Positions 1 through 8,296 of a stretch of 43,738 nucleotides of DNA are shown here, piece after piece. The DNA is from CAZLNO01 sp964561005 (GTDB lineage Bacteria > Pseudomonadota > Alphaproteobacteria > Kiloniellales > Rhodovibrionaceae). The stretch covers positions 1-43,738 of the forward strand of contig CAZLNO010000019.1 in assembly GCA_964561005.1 (NCBI GenBank). The letters run 5' to 3'. The position numbers and the translations under genes were made by a program. The notes beneath the pieces are model-generated. The model made no database searches, was not told where the DNA came from, and saw nothing but the letters and a program-made list of their open reading frames with translations. How positions within the stretch are numbered: the stretch's first letter is position 1; each line of letters starts with the position of its first letter.

Positions 1-366
1 TACCCAAGAACCGCCGCCCGCGTATCCCTTCCTCTCACCAACAATGTCAAAGAGCCCGTCGCCGTGTCCGGCATTGCCGCCCGGCGCGTTGTGGCGCGGG
101 TTCTAATCCCGTCCGGCCGACCTTGTCAAACCCTTTTCGAAAAGATTTCGCCTCCGTGACGAAAGCGGCGCCCGCCGGGCCGCGTCGGACCGGGGATGGC
201 CCGCGCGAACCCCGGCAAACCGGGCCCGCGCGGGCGTTTCAGGTTGACAGGATTCCGCCGAGTTCGCATCGTCCCGGCAGTCCGGCCGGTCAGGGGCGAG
301 CGGGCCGCGCCGGACGCCATCCGGCCCATGGGGGTCGGCACGACCGTCGAACCGAGGGGGCAATCG
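1..366. other. Intergenic leader with no supported gene
   Basis: I see no convincing gene here. Bases 91-122 resemble the 3' half of a tRNA (a T-arm with loop TTCTAAT and a 3' acceptor-like strand), but no 5' half can be paired with it. A perfect 12-bp palindrome, CTTTTCGAAAAG, lies at 133-144. An open frame continues upstream of the peptidase start chosen at 367, to an ATG at 196, but that extension is Arg/Pro-rich and unlike a protein N-terminus. Confidence 0.4.
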
Positions 367-1785
367 GTGACGAGACATCATGCACGCGCGCGCCGGCGCC
401 TTAACGTCCTGCGCCGGCTGCTGCCCGCGGCCCTGTGCGGCGTGGTCGCGCTCGGCGGCTCTGCGTTGCTGGGGCGAGGCGACCTGATCAACTCCGCGGC
501 CACGGCCGGCCCGGCACGAATCGAGCTGCCACGACGCAAGCCATCGCCGCACGTGGTCGAGGTCGCGGCCGCGTCGATGCAAGGCCGGCCAATGGCAGGG
601 CGCGCGCGCACGCGCGAAACCACGCTGGAGGTCGGGCCCGGGGACACCATGATGGCGCTGCTGCAATCCGCCGGAGTCGGGCGAAGCGAGGCCTTCCGGG
701 CCGTCTCGGCGCTCAAGGCGGTGTACAGCCCGCGCGACCTCAAGCCGGGCCAGCAGATCCGGCTGGCGCTGACCGAATCCGACGACGCCGGCGATTCGGA
801 CGGCGCGCGCCGCCTGGCGCGGCTCCGCCTCCGCGCCTCGGCGGAAGAGGACGTCCGTCTGCGCCGCGATCCCCGCGGCGACTTCGTGGCCGAATCGCTG
901 GCCCGCGATCTCTCCCGCAGGGTCGATCGCGTGCGCGGCCGGATCTCGGCCAGCCTGTTCGCCGACGGCGAGCGGGCGGGCATCCCGGTGCCAATCATGC
1001 TGCAGATGATCCACGGGTTCAGCTACGCCGTCGACTTCCAGCGCGACCTGCAGAAAGGCGACAGCTTCGAGACGCTCTACGAGACCTACCACGAGGCCGG
1101 CGGCGCCCTGGCGAAGGTGGGCGAGCTGCTCTACGCCCGCCTGAAGGTCCAGGGCGAGCGACTGGAGATGTACCGATTCGAGAGGGACGACGGCGAGGCC
1201 GCGTACTTCAACGCCAAGGGCGAATCGGTGCGCCGCCTGCTGATGCGCACGCCGGTGAACGGCGCGCGGCTGTCCTCCGGCTACGGCATGCGCAAGCATC
1301 CGATCCTCGGATACTCGCGGATGCATCGGGGTGTCGACTTCGCCGCCCCGCCGGGCACCCCGATCTATGCCGCCGGCAGCGGCGTGGTGGAGTATGCCGG
1401 ACGCAACGGCGGCTACGGCAACTACGTCCGTATCCGGCACAACGGCGCCTACAAGACCGCCTACGCCCATCTGCGCGGCTTCGCCAAGGGTGTCCACGGC
1501 GGCGCCCGGGTCAGCCAGGGCGACGTCATCGGCTACATCGGCTCCACCGGCACCTCGACTGGGCCGCATCTGCACTACGAAATCCTGGTCGAGGGCGAGC
1601 AGGTCAATCCCCGCGCCCTGGAACTGCCCACCGGCTATCGCCTCAAGGGCCACGAACTGGCGCGCTTCAAACAGGTCAAGGCCACCATCGACCGCCTGCG
1701 CCAGGGGCGCGAGGGGCCGACGCGGCTCGCCCGGCGGGCCTGCCGCGAGCAGCGTCCGGCCGCCGCGAGCGCCGCCGCCTGCTGA
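367..1785 (+). CDS. M23 family metallopeptidase (murein endopeptidase)
   Basis: A membrane-anchored zinc peptidase that probably cuts peptidoglycan cross-links in the periplasm. With the GTG at 367 the protein has 472 residues: a basic N-terminus, one membrane segment at about 18-36, a LysM/OapA-like segment at about 86-136, a linker, and a C-terminal LytM domain at about 297-415. All zinc and catalytic residues are visible: H320 and D324 in HRGVDF, and the HLHYE motif with H401 and H403. The domain therefore looks active, unlike the degenerate EnvC or NlpD activators. I chose GTG 367 because GAGGGGG lies 6 bases upstream and the membrane segment then falls at the N-terminus; ATG 196 is the upstream alternative. 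It converges on the formaldehyde gene across a hairpin. Overall layout matches MepM-type enzymes; which bonds it cuts is inferred. Confidence 0.9.
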   Translation: MTRHHARARRRLNVLRRLLPAALCGVVALGGSALLGRGDLINSAATAGPARIELPRRKPSPHVVEVAAASMQGRPMAGRARTRETTLEVGPGDTMMALLQSAGVGRSEAFRAVSALKAVYSPRDLKPGQQIRLALTESDDAGDSDGARRLARLRLRASAEEDVRLRRDPRGDFVAESLARDLSRRVDRVRGRISASLFADGERAGIPVPIMLQMIHGFSYAVDFQRDLQKGDSFETLYETYHEAGGALAKVGELLYARLKVQGERLEMYRFERDDGEAAYFNAKGESVRRLLMRTPVNGARLSSGYGMRKHPILGYSRMHRGVDFAAPPGTPIYAAGSGVVEYAGRNGGYGNYVRIRHNGAYKTAYAHLRGFAKGVHGGARVSQGDVIGYIGSTGTSTGPHLHYEILVEGEQVNPRALELPTGYRLKGHELARFKQVKATIDRLRQGREGPTRLARRACREQRPAAASAAAC

Positions 1786-1805
1786 TCGTCCGTCCAGCCC
1801 CTGCT

Positions 1806-1853
1806 TTCGACGCCCAGGCCCGGCCGCATTCGACGCCGCGGCCGGGCGTCGAA
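1806..1853. terminator. Imperfect hairpin between convergent genes
   Basis: The arms TTCGACGCCC..GGCCG and CGGCCGGGCGTCGAA are complementary apart from a 4-base bulge. The hairpin sits in the 82-bp gap between two converging genes, so it could terminate both. There is no clear T run, so this is inferred from position and pairing only. Confidence 0.4.
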
Positions 1854-1867
1854 CCGGCTGGCCCCAT

Positions 1868-2446
1868 CTAGTCCCGCAGGACTCCGGCCGCCTTGGCGGT
1901 GTGGGTGGCGATCGCGTCCATCAGCGGCGGCGAGAGGCAGTCGTAGGGCTCCAGCCCCAGCTCGCGGAGCCGCGCGCGGAGGGCGTCCATCCGCTCGGGC
2001 CGGGCGCCCGATTCGATGACCGAGGAGACGAAGGCGGCGAACTCGGGCGCCGCCCAGCCATCGCTCTGGAACAGCTCCGGGTGCACGAAGTCCAGCCCAT
2101 GGAAGGGGTGGTTCGGGTTCTCGATTCGCCCGTACATGTGCACGCCGCACTCCCGGCAGGCATGGCGCTGGATCGCCGCCGAGGAGTCGACCACCTGCAG
2201 CTTGTCGGCGTTCGCGGTGACGCCGAGGTTGTCGCGCGGCACCACGGCGATCATGGAGAACACCGCCCCCTCGGGCTTCCAGCACTTGGTGCAGCCGCAG
2301 ACGTGGTTGTGGGCCACCTGACCCCGGATGGTCACCTCCACCGGGTTGCTGGTGCAGTGGCAGTGCAGCGCCCCGCCCGGAAAGTCCGGAGCGCCGGGCT
2401 TCACGCCGTTGTCGACGGCGGGATGCATGGAAATATCGCCTGGCAT
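1868..2446 (-). CDS. gfa: S-(hydroxymethyl)glutathione synthase (glutathione-dependent formaldehyde-activating enzyme)
   Basis: A zinc enzyme of the GFA/CENP-V fold thought to speed the addition of formaldehyde to glutathione, feeding the FrmA-type dehydrogenase of formaldehyde detoxification. The 192-residue length is normal for the family. The sequence closely follows known Gfa proteins: HPAVDNGVKPG at the N-terminus, zinc cysteines in CHC, CGCTKCW and CRECG, then GVHMYGRIEN and LGLEPYDCLSP. The start at 2446 is set by a strong GGGGAGGT 8 bases upstream; frames open further upstream look non-coding. No adhC/frmA dehydrogenase or esterase lies nearby, so the rest of the pathway must be elsewhere. 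The 270-bp gap to the divergent glpK includes an AT-rich stretch (about 2510-2555) that could hold its promoter. Confidence 0.95.
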   Translation of the reverse strand: MPGDISMHPAVDNGVKPGAPDFPGGALHCHCTSNPVEVTIRGQVAHNHVCGCTKCWKPEGAVFSMIAVVPRDNLGVTANADKLQVVDSSAAIQRHACRECGVHMYGRIENPNHPFHGLDFVHPELFQSDGWAAPEFAAFVSSVIESGARPERMDALRARLRELGLEPYDCLSPPLMDAIATHTAKAAGVLRD

Positions 2447-2715
2447 ATCGAGTGACCTCCCCATTTGTGGTTCTTGTCGCATTTCCCGAGGGAATAATCG
2501 AACCTGTGTTTCTCGATTGTAGATATGATAAAGCAATTTACCGCCGTTTTGAACAACCGCGCCACGCCCGGCATTTCCTGGGGTGGCGCCGTTTCCGCGC
2601 GCCGGCGGCGCCCCGTCCCGGCGGCTCGCGCGCCATGTGACAGGCGCGGCCGGTCGTGTCATCTTGACGCCGTACGGCCATCCGGCAGGCAGAACCGGAC
2701 AAGGGGAGGGACATC

Positions 2716-4224
2716 GTGAGCGGCGCCGCTCATCTGTTGGCCATTGACCAGGGGACCACCTCGACCCGCGCCATCGTCTTCGACGCCCAGGGGCGGCCCG
2801 TCGCGGACGCGCAGAAGGAGCTGCCGCAGCACTTCCCGCGCTCCGGCTGGGTGGAGCACGATCCCGAGGACATCTGGCGCGACACCGTGGCGAGCCTGCG
2901 CGGCGCCCTGGACAAGGCCGGGCTGACGGCGCGCGACATGGCCGGCATCGGCATCACGAATCAGCGCGAGACCGTGGTCGTCTGGGACCGCGAGACCGGC
3001 GAAGCGGTGCACAACGCCATCGTCTGGCAGGACCGTCGCGGCGCGCCGCTGTGCGAGCGCCTGCGCCGCGCCGGCCACGAGCCGCTGATCCAGCGGCGCA
3101 CCGGGCTGTTGGTCGACTCCTATTTCTCCGCCAGCAAGCTGGCCTGGCTGCTGGACAACGTCGAGGGCGCGCGGGCGCGGGCCGAGAAGGGCGAACTGGC
3201 CTTCGGCACCATCGACTCCTTCCTGCTGTGGCGCCTGACCGGCGGCAGGGTCCACGCCACCGACGCCACCAACGCCGCGCGCACCATGCTCTACGACATC
3301 CGGCGGCAGTGCTGGGACGACGAGCTGCTGTCGCTGCTGAACGTGCCGCGCGCGCTGCTGCCCGAGGTGCGCGCCTGCGACGCCGAGTTCGGCCACAGCG
3401 ATGCGGAGCTGCTGGGCGCATCCATCCCGATCGCCGGCATGGCCGGCGACCAGCAGGCGGCCACGGTGGGCCAGGCCTGCCTGGACGAGGGCATGATGAA
3501 GTCGACCTACGGCACCGGCTGCTTCGCCCTGATGAACACCGGGACGACGGCGCCGATCTCGCGCAACCGCCTGCTCACCACCATCGCCTACCGCATCGGC
3601 GGCGAGACCACCTATGCGCTGGAGGGCAGCATCTTCGTCGCCGGCGCCGCGGTGCAGTGGCTGCGCGACGGTCTGGGCCTCGTGCAAACGGCGGCGGAGA
3701 CGGAGACGCTGGCGGCCCAGGCCGACCCCGACAGCCAGGTGGTGGTGGTGCCGGCCTTCGTCGGCCTGGGCGCGCCCTACTGGGATTCGGGGGCGCGCGG
3801 CGCCATCCTCGGGCTCACCCGCGCCACCGGCCCCGCGGAGATCGCGGCGGCGACGCTGGAGGCCGTCTGCTTCCAGACCCGGGACCTGCTGCAGGCGATG
3901 GAGGCGGACACCTCAAGCGGCGGGCAGGCGCAGAGCCTCGCCGCCCTGCGCGTCGACGGCGGCATGGTCGCGAACGACTGGATGTTGCAGCGCCTGGCCG
4001 ACATCCTCGGCGTGCCGGTCGAGCGCCCCGAGGTCATCGAGACCACGGCGCTGGGCGCGGCCTGCCTGGCCGGGCTGAGCACGGGCGTGATCGACGGCAA
4101 GGCCGGAATCGCCGCGACCTGGCGCCGCGAGGCGCGCTTCGAGCCCCGAATGCCGGTGAGCGAGCGCGAGTCGCGCTACGCCGCCTGGGTCGACGCCGTG
4201 GGGCGGGTGCGCACGCAGGGGTGA
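2716..4224 (+). CDS. glpK: Glycerol kinase
   Basis: Phosphorylates glycerol to sn-glycerol 3-phosphate with ATP in the cytoplasm. The 502-residue protein is a full-length FGGY-family kinase: N-terminal phosphate-binding loop AIDQGTTSTRA at about 9-19, the glycerol-site region GITNQRETVVVWD, the substrate segment YFSASKLAWLLD, MKSTYGTGCF, and the C-terminal ATPase segment GLGAPYWDSGARG. The start is a GTG at 2716 with AGGGGAGGGA just upstream. There is no glpF channel or glpD dehydrogenase beside it, so it appears to be a stand-alone gene, and its neighbours do not suggest a glycerol regulon. Identity is very secure from the family motifs. Confidence 0.97.
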   Translation: MSGAAHLLAIDQGTTSTRAIVFDAQGRPVADAQKELPQHFPRSGWVEHDPEDIWRDTVASLRGALDKAGLTARDMAGIGITNQRETVVVWDRETGEAVHNAIVWQDRRGAPLCERLRRAGHEPLIQRRTGLLVDSYFSASKLAWLLDNVEGARARAEKGELAFGTIDSFLLWRLTGGRVHATDATNAARTMLYDIRRQCWDDELLSLLNVPRALLPEVRACDAEFGHSDAELLGASIPIAGMAGDQQAATVGQACLDEGMMKSTYGTGCFALMNTGTTAPISRNRLLTTIAYRIGGETTYALEGSIFVAGAAVQWLRDGLGLVQTAAETETLAAQADPDSQVVVVPAFVGLGAPYWDSGARGAILGLTRATGPAEIAAATLEAVCFQTRDLLQAMEADTSSGGQAQSLAALRVDGGMVANDWMLQRLADILGVPVERPEVIETTALGAACLAGLSTGVIDGKAGIAATWRREARFEPRMPVSERESRYAAWVDAVGRVRTQG

Positions 4225-4270
4225 CGGCGGCGTTGCCCGACGCCCTGCGTCTTTCCTATAAGCCCCGGCG

Positions 4271-4945
4271 ATGCCGACCTCAGCGAACAAGCCCGGCGCC
4301 CCCAGCCCGACCCGCCAGACCCGCGGCAGCACGCCCGCGCGGGCCTGGCAGCGCATGCTGAGCGGCCGGCGGCTCGACCTGCTCGACCCCTCGCCGGTCG
4401 ACATCGAGATCGAGGACATCGCCCACGGCCTGTCGCGCGTGGCCCGGTGGAACGGCCAGACCCTGGGCGACTGGGCGTTCTCGGTGGCGCAGCATTCGGT
4501 GCTGGTCGAGGACCTGGCCGGCCGCCTGAAGCCGGAGACGCCGGCGACGTGGCGCCTGGCGGTGCTGTTGCACGACGCGCCGGAGTACGTCATCGGCGAC
4601 CTGATCACGCCGTTCAAGGCGGCCGTCGGCATCGACTACAAGGCGCTGGAGCGGCGGCTGATGACCGCGGTGCTGCTGCGCTTCGGCCTGCCGGGGGAAC
4701 TGCCCCAGCACGTCCAAAAGCTCACCAAGCGCGCCGACTCCATCGCCGCCTACCTGGAAGCCACGCAGCTCGCCGGCTTCACGACGGCCGAGGCCGGCCG
4801 GTATTTCGGCCGGCCGCGCCACCTGGAGCGCATCGCCGGCGACGTCGTGCTGGAGGCGGTGCCGCCACAGACGGCGAAGGGCCGCTTCCTGGAGCGCTTC
4901 CACGCGCTCTTCGCCACCGCGGAGCGCCAGCGCGTCCGCGGCTAG
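4271..4945 (+). CDS. YfbR-like HD-domain phosphohydrolase
   Basis: A 224-residue HD-superfamily protein. The metal-binding pattern is visible: a histidine in WAFSVAQHSVLVEDL, the HD pair in LLHDAPEYVIGDLITPFK, and a late aspartate in KRADSIAAYLEA. This arrangement matches the YfbR/COG1896 group, whose E. coli member is a 5'-deoxynucleotidase, so a nucleotide-salvage or pool-sanitising role is likely. The substrate cannot be read from the sequence. It lies 46 bp after glpK and 58 bp before the hopanoid operon with no strong ribosome site, so it may be co-transcribed with glpK. The first 25 or so residues are Pro/Arg-rich and may be dispensable or mis-assigned. Confidence 0.85.
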   Translation: MPTSANKPGAPSPTRQTRGSTPARAWQRMLSGRRLDLLDPSPVDIEIEDIAHGLSRVARWNGQTLGDWAFSVAQHSVLVEDLAGRLKPETPATWRLAVLLHDAPEYVIGDLITPFKAAVGIDYKALERRLMTAVLLRFGLPGELPQHVQKLTKRADSIAAYLEATQLAGFTTAEAGRYFGRPRHLERIAGDVVLEAVPPQTAKGRFLERFHALFATAERQRVRG

Positions 4946-5003
4946 CAAGCCCCCGCCGCCGGTGTTAGGTTCGCCCCGTCCACGCCAGCATCGAGAGGCA
5001 GCC

Positions 5004-5945
5004 GTGAGCGCGCCCGAAGCCGAAGCGCAACCGATCGAAACCCCATCCGGGAAGGGCGCCGGCGACGAGAACTTCCCGGTCGCCTCGCGCCTGATCGCCA
5101 GGCCGCTGCGGCCGCACGTGCTGCGCTACTACGCCTTCGCCCGCGCCATCGACGACATCGCGGACAACCCGCGCCTCGAACCGGAGGAGAAGATTGCCCG
5201 CCTGGACGCCTTCGGCGCGGCGCTGACCGACCCGGCCTGCGACGACCCGGCGCTGGCGAAGGCGACCGCGCTGCGCGCGACGCTCGAAGCCACCGGCGTG
5301 CCCGCCGCGCATGGCACCGACCTGGTGGTCGCCTTCAAGCAGGACGCGGTGAAGACGCGCTACGACGACTGGGGCGAACTGATGGGCTACTGCCGCTACT
5401 CGGCGAACCCGGTGGGGCGCTTCCTCCTGGACCTGCACGGCGAGGACCGGGCGCTGCGGCCGTTCTCGGACGCGCTGTGCACGCTGTTGCAGGTGCTGAA
5501 TCACCTGCAGGACTGCGCCGAGGACTACCGCCGGCTGGACCGGGTGTACCTGCCGCTGGACTGGCTGATCGCCGAGGGGGAGACGGTGAAGGCGCTGCGC
5601 GCCCCGGCCTGCTCGCCCGGCCTGCGCCGCGTCCTCGACCGCTGCCTGCAAGGCGTCGAGGAGCTGCTGGGTCCGGCGGCGGAGCTGCCCCGGCGCCTGC
5701 GCGCGCCGCGGCTGGCGATGGAATCGGCGGCCATCGTGGCGCTGGCGCGCGCGCTGACCGAGGCGCTGTACCGCGGCGACCCGCTGGCGACGCGGGTGGA
5801 GCTGTCGCGCCGCGCGAAGCTGCGGGTGGCGCTGCGCGGCGCGCTCGGCATCCTGCTGGTCCGCCGGCGCGGCCCCTTGCCGCCGCGGGCCGCCGCCACC
5901 GGCACCCCCGGAACCACGGAAACCACCACGGAGGGCCAGGCATGA
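5004..5945 (+). CDS. hpnC: Squalene synthase HpnC (hydroxysqualene-forming)
   Basis: A cytoplasmic-face prenyl synthase of hopanoid synthesis. In the HpnCDE route, HpnD makes presqualene diphosphate from two farnesyl diphosphates, HpnC converts it to hydroxysqualene, and HpnE reduces that to squalene. The 313-residue protein carries the first Asp-rich motif in FARAIDDIADNPR and the second in LNHLQDCAEDYRRLDRVYLP, both typical of the trans-isoprenyl head-to-head family. I chose GTG 5004 because GAGAGG precedes it. The stop overlaps the hpnD start (ATGA), so the two are translationally coupled. The last 30 residues are low-complexity Pro/Thr. First gene of a three-gene operon. Confidence 0.93.
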   Translation: MSAPEAEAQPIETPSGKGAGDENFPVASRLIARPLRPHVLRYYAFARAIDDIADNPRLEPEEKIARLDAFGAALTDPACDDPALAKATALRATLEATGVPAAHGTDLVVAFKQDAVKTRYDDWGELMGYCRYSANPVGRFLLDLHGEDRALRPFSDALCTLLQVLNHLQDCAEDYRRLDRVYLPLDWLIAEGETVKALRAPACSPGLRRVLDRCLQGVEELLGPAAELPRRLRAPRLAMESAAIVALARALTEALYRGDPLATRVELSRRAKLRVALRGALGILLVRRRGPLPPRAAATGTPGTTETTTEGQA

Positions 5946-6838
5946 GCGCCTCGACGGACCCGTCCGGCGCCGCCGCCCCGGACGCGGGACGAAACGTGCT
6001 GGCGCAGGTGGAGGCGAAGGTCCGCGCCTCCGGCACCTCCTTCTTCTGGGGCATGCGCATGCTCCCGCGCGAACGGCGGGAGGCGATCTTCGCCGTCTAC
6101 GCCTATTGCCGGGAGGTGGACGACGTGGCCGACGGCCCGGAAGCGGACAGCGTGAAGCAGGCCGAGCTGGCCCGCTGGCGCACGGAGGTTGAGGCGCTCT
6201 ACGCCGGCCGGCCCGGGCACCCGGTCACCCGCGCGCTGGCCGAGCCGGTGCGGCGCTTCGACCTGCCCAAGGCGGAGTTCCTGGCCATCCTCGACGGCAT
6301 GGAGCGCGACGCGCGCGGCGGCATCATCGCGCCGACGAACGAGGCCCTGCGCAGCTATTGCCGGCAAGTCGCCGGAGCGGTGGGCATGCTGGCGATGCCG
6401 ATCTTCGCCGCCGGCGACCGGCGCGCCGACCCGCGGACTTGCGCGGACATCGCGGAAACACTTGGGGAAGCGCTGCAGCTCACGAACATCCTGCGCGACC
6501 TGGGCGACGACGCCGCGCGGGGGCGGCTGTACCTGCCGGAGGCGCTGCTGGAAAGCGCCGGCGTGCGGGCGCGCACCCCGGACGGCGTGCTGCGCGACCC
6601 GCGGTTGCCGCGGGCCTGCGCCGGGCTGGGCGAAACGGCGCGCAGCCGCTTCGAACGCGCGCGGAGGCTGCTCGGCGAGGTGTCGCCGGCCACCGCCCGC
6701 CCCTGCCGCCTGATGCTGGAGGTCTACGCGCGACTCCTGGACTACCTGGAAGCCGCGCAGTGGCGCGAGCCCGAGCGCCGCGTCTCCGTGCCGAAGCTGG
6801 AGAAGCTTTGGATCGTCGCCCGCTACGGTCTTTTCTAG
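5942..6838 (+). CDS. hpnD: Presqualene diphosphate synthase HpnD
   Basis: Condenses two farnesyl diphosphates to presqualene diphosphate, the first committed step towards hopanoids. The protein has 298 residues. Key motifs are FFWGMRMLPRERREAIFAVYAYCREVDDVADGP (shown here only as family signature; the Asp-rich core is DDVAD) and LTNILRDLGDDAARGRLYLP with the second Asp-rich site. Both sites are intact, so the enzyme should be active. The start codon overlaps the hpnC stop by 4 bases. hpnE follows after 19 bases. The family distinction between HpnC and HpnD rests on gene order and motif flavour; both are paralogous. Confidence 0.94.
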   Translation: MSASTDPSGAAAPDAGRNVLAQVEAKVRASGTSFFWGMRMLPRERREAIFAVYAYCREVDDVADGPEADSVKQAELARWRTEVEALYAGRPGHPVTRALAEPVRRFDLPKAEFLAILDGMERDARGGIIAPTNEALRSYCRQVAGAVGMLAMPIFAAGDRRADPRTCADIAETLGEALQLTNILRDLGDDAARGRLYLPEALLESAGVRARTPDGVLRDPRLPRACAGLGETARSRFERARRLLGEVSPATARPCRLMLEVYARLLDYLEAAQWREPERRVSVPKLEKLWIVARYGLF

Positions 6839-6857
6839 CGAGTCCCGTCGTCCGCAG

Positions 6858-8117
6858 ATGACCACCGTTCACATCATCGGCGCCGGACTGGCCGGTCTCG
6901 CCTGTGCCGTCCGCCTGGCCGGCGCGGGCATTCCGGTCAACGTCTACGAAGCGGCGCCCAACGCCGGCGGGCGCTGCCGCTCCTACGTCGATCCCAAGCT
7001 GGAGCGCACCATCGACAACGGCAACCACCTGCTGCTGTCGGCCAACGAGGCGGCGCTCGCCTACCTTTCCGAGATCGGGGCGCGCGAGCGGCTGTCCTCG
7101 CCGCCGGGCGCATCCTTCCCCTTCATCGACCTGGACAGCGGCGAGCGCTGGACCCTGCGGCCGACCGCCGGACGGTTTCCCTGGTGGATCTTCATGCCGA
7201 GCCGCCGGGTGCCCGGGGCCGGGCCGCTGGCCTATCTGCGCGCGCTGCGCCTGTTGCGGGCACGGCCGGAGGCCTCGGTGGCGGAGGCGCTCTACCGGCC
7301 GGGCGACCCGCTGTGGGAGCGCCTGTGGGTGCCGCTGACCATCGCCATCCTGAACACCGAGCCCGAGGCCGCCTCCGCCGCGCTCCTGCGCGAGGTATTC
7401 CTGAAGACGATCGCCCGCGGCGCGGCCTGGAGCCGGCCGCTGATCGCCACGGTGTCGCTGTCGGACACCTTCGTCGATCCGGCCATCACCTGGCTGGCGG
7501 AGCAGCGGGTGCCGGTCCACTTCAACCAGCGGCTGCGCGCCCTGCGCGGCGATGGCGAGGGCGTGACGGCCCTGGATTTCGGGGATGGCCGGATCACCGT
7601 GGGGCCGACCGACGCCGTGGTGCTGGCCGTCAGCGCCCCCGTCGCGGCCAGCCTGCTGCCGGGTTGGGACATCCCCACCGAGATGCGGCCCATCGTCAAC
7701 GCCCACATCCGCCTGCCGCACCGCGCGCGCCTGGCCGAGGGCATCCCCTTTCTGGGCCTGATCGGCGGCACGGCGGAGTGGCTGTTCCTGCGCCAGGACG
7801 TCGCCAGCGTCACGGTCAGCGCCGCCGATCACCTGGTCGACACCCCGGCGGCGACGATCGCGCAGTGGATCTGGCAGGACGCGGCGAAGGCCCTGAACCT
7901 GGACCCCGAGTTGCGCCCGCCCATCCGCATCATCAAGGAGCGCCGCGCCACCATCGCCCAGACGCCGGCGACGCTGGCCCGTCGGCCCGGCCCGGCCAGC
8001 GGCATCCCCAACCTGCTGCTGGCCGGCGCCTGGACCGACACCGGCCTGCCCGACACCATCGAGGGCGCCGTCGCCTCCGGCCAGCAGGCGGCGGAGATGG
8101 TGCTGGCGCACGCCTGA
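6858..8117 (+). CDS. hpnE: Hydroxysqualene dehydroxylase HpnE
   Basis: A flavoprotein that reductively removes the hydroxyl group of hydroxysqualene to give squalene, the last step of the HpnCDE branch; squalene would then be cyclised by a squalene-hopene cyclase that is not in this window. The 419-residue protein starts with the dinucleotide-binding motif IIGAGLAGLACAVRLA, followed by the amine-oxidase-type second glycine segment GGRCRSY. Near the C-terminus LLLAGAWTDTGLPDTIEGAV is the usual flavin-contacting GDWT-like motif. It is the third gene of the operon, 19 bases after hpnD. Downstream lies a palindromic repeat cluster, then a convergent aldolase gene. Confidence 0.94.
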   Translation: MTTVHIIGAGLAGLACAVRLAGAGIPVNVYEAAPNAGGRCRSYVDPKLERTIDNGNHLLLSANEAALAYLSEIGARERLSSPPGASFPFIDLDSGERWTLRPTAGRFPWWIFMPSRRVPGAGPLAYLRALRLLRARPEASVAEALYRPGDPLWERLWVPLTIAILNTEPEAASAALLREVFLKTIARGAAWSRPLIATVSLSDTFVDPAITWLAEQRVPVHFNQRLRALRGDGEGVTALDFGDGRITVGPTDAVVLAVSAPVAASLLPGWDIPTEMRPIVNAHIRLPHRARLAEGIPFLGLIGGTAEWLFLRQDVASVTVSAADHLVDTPAATIAQWIWQDAAKALNLDPELRPPIRIIKERRATIAQTPATLARRPGPASGIPNLLLAGAWTDTGLPDTIEGAVASGQQAAEMVLAHA

Positions 8118-8268
8118 TACCGCCCGACGTTTGAACAGACTCGTCCTTCGACAAGCTCAGGACGAGGTCCTCATGCTGAGCCTGTCGAAGCATGAGGCCG
8201 CCCAGATGTACGATTTCATTAGTCGGGCGGTATGATACCGCCCGACGTTTGACTGGACTCGTCCTTGA
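8115..8268. repeat. Composite palindromic element after hpnE
   Basis: Two direct copies of TGATACCGCCCGACGTTTGA (8115-8134 and 8233-8252) each continue into a related ..GACTCGTCCTT. An inverted copy, GTCGGGCGGTA at 8223-8233, forms a perfect 11-bp hairpin with the second direct copy (3-base loop). Between them, at 8146-8194, is one copy of the CTTCGACARGCTCAG palindrome family in inverted-pair form. The first direct copy overlaps the hpnE stop codon. The arrangement resembles a small non-autonomous element (MITE-like) or a nested terminator; no ORF is inside. Confidence 0.7.
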
Positions 8269-8296
8269 CGCCCAAGGGCGCTCACCTGGCTCCGTC

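Noticed and set aside
91..122. tRNA- or tmRNA-like T-arm and acceptor strand
   Set aside because: A GCGGG-TTCTAAT-CCCGT arm and a 3' strand exist, but no matching 5' acceptor, D-arm or anticodon arm can be placed upstream, and no tag reading frame follows. Left as a remark only.
2664..2692. Sigma-70 promoter for glpK
   Set aside because: A TTGACG is present at 2664-2669, but nothing like a -10 box lies at the proper distance.
8146..8194. CRISPR-like repeat array
   Set aside because: The repeated units are inverted palindromes without evenly spaced unique spacers, and no cas gene is present.
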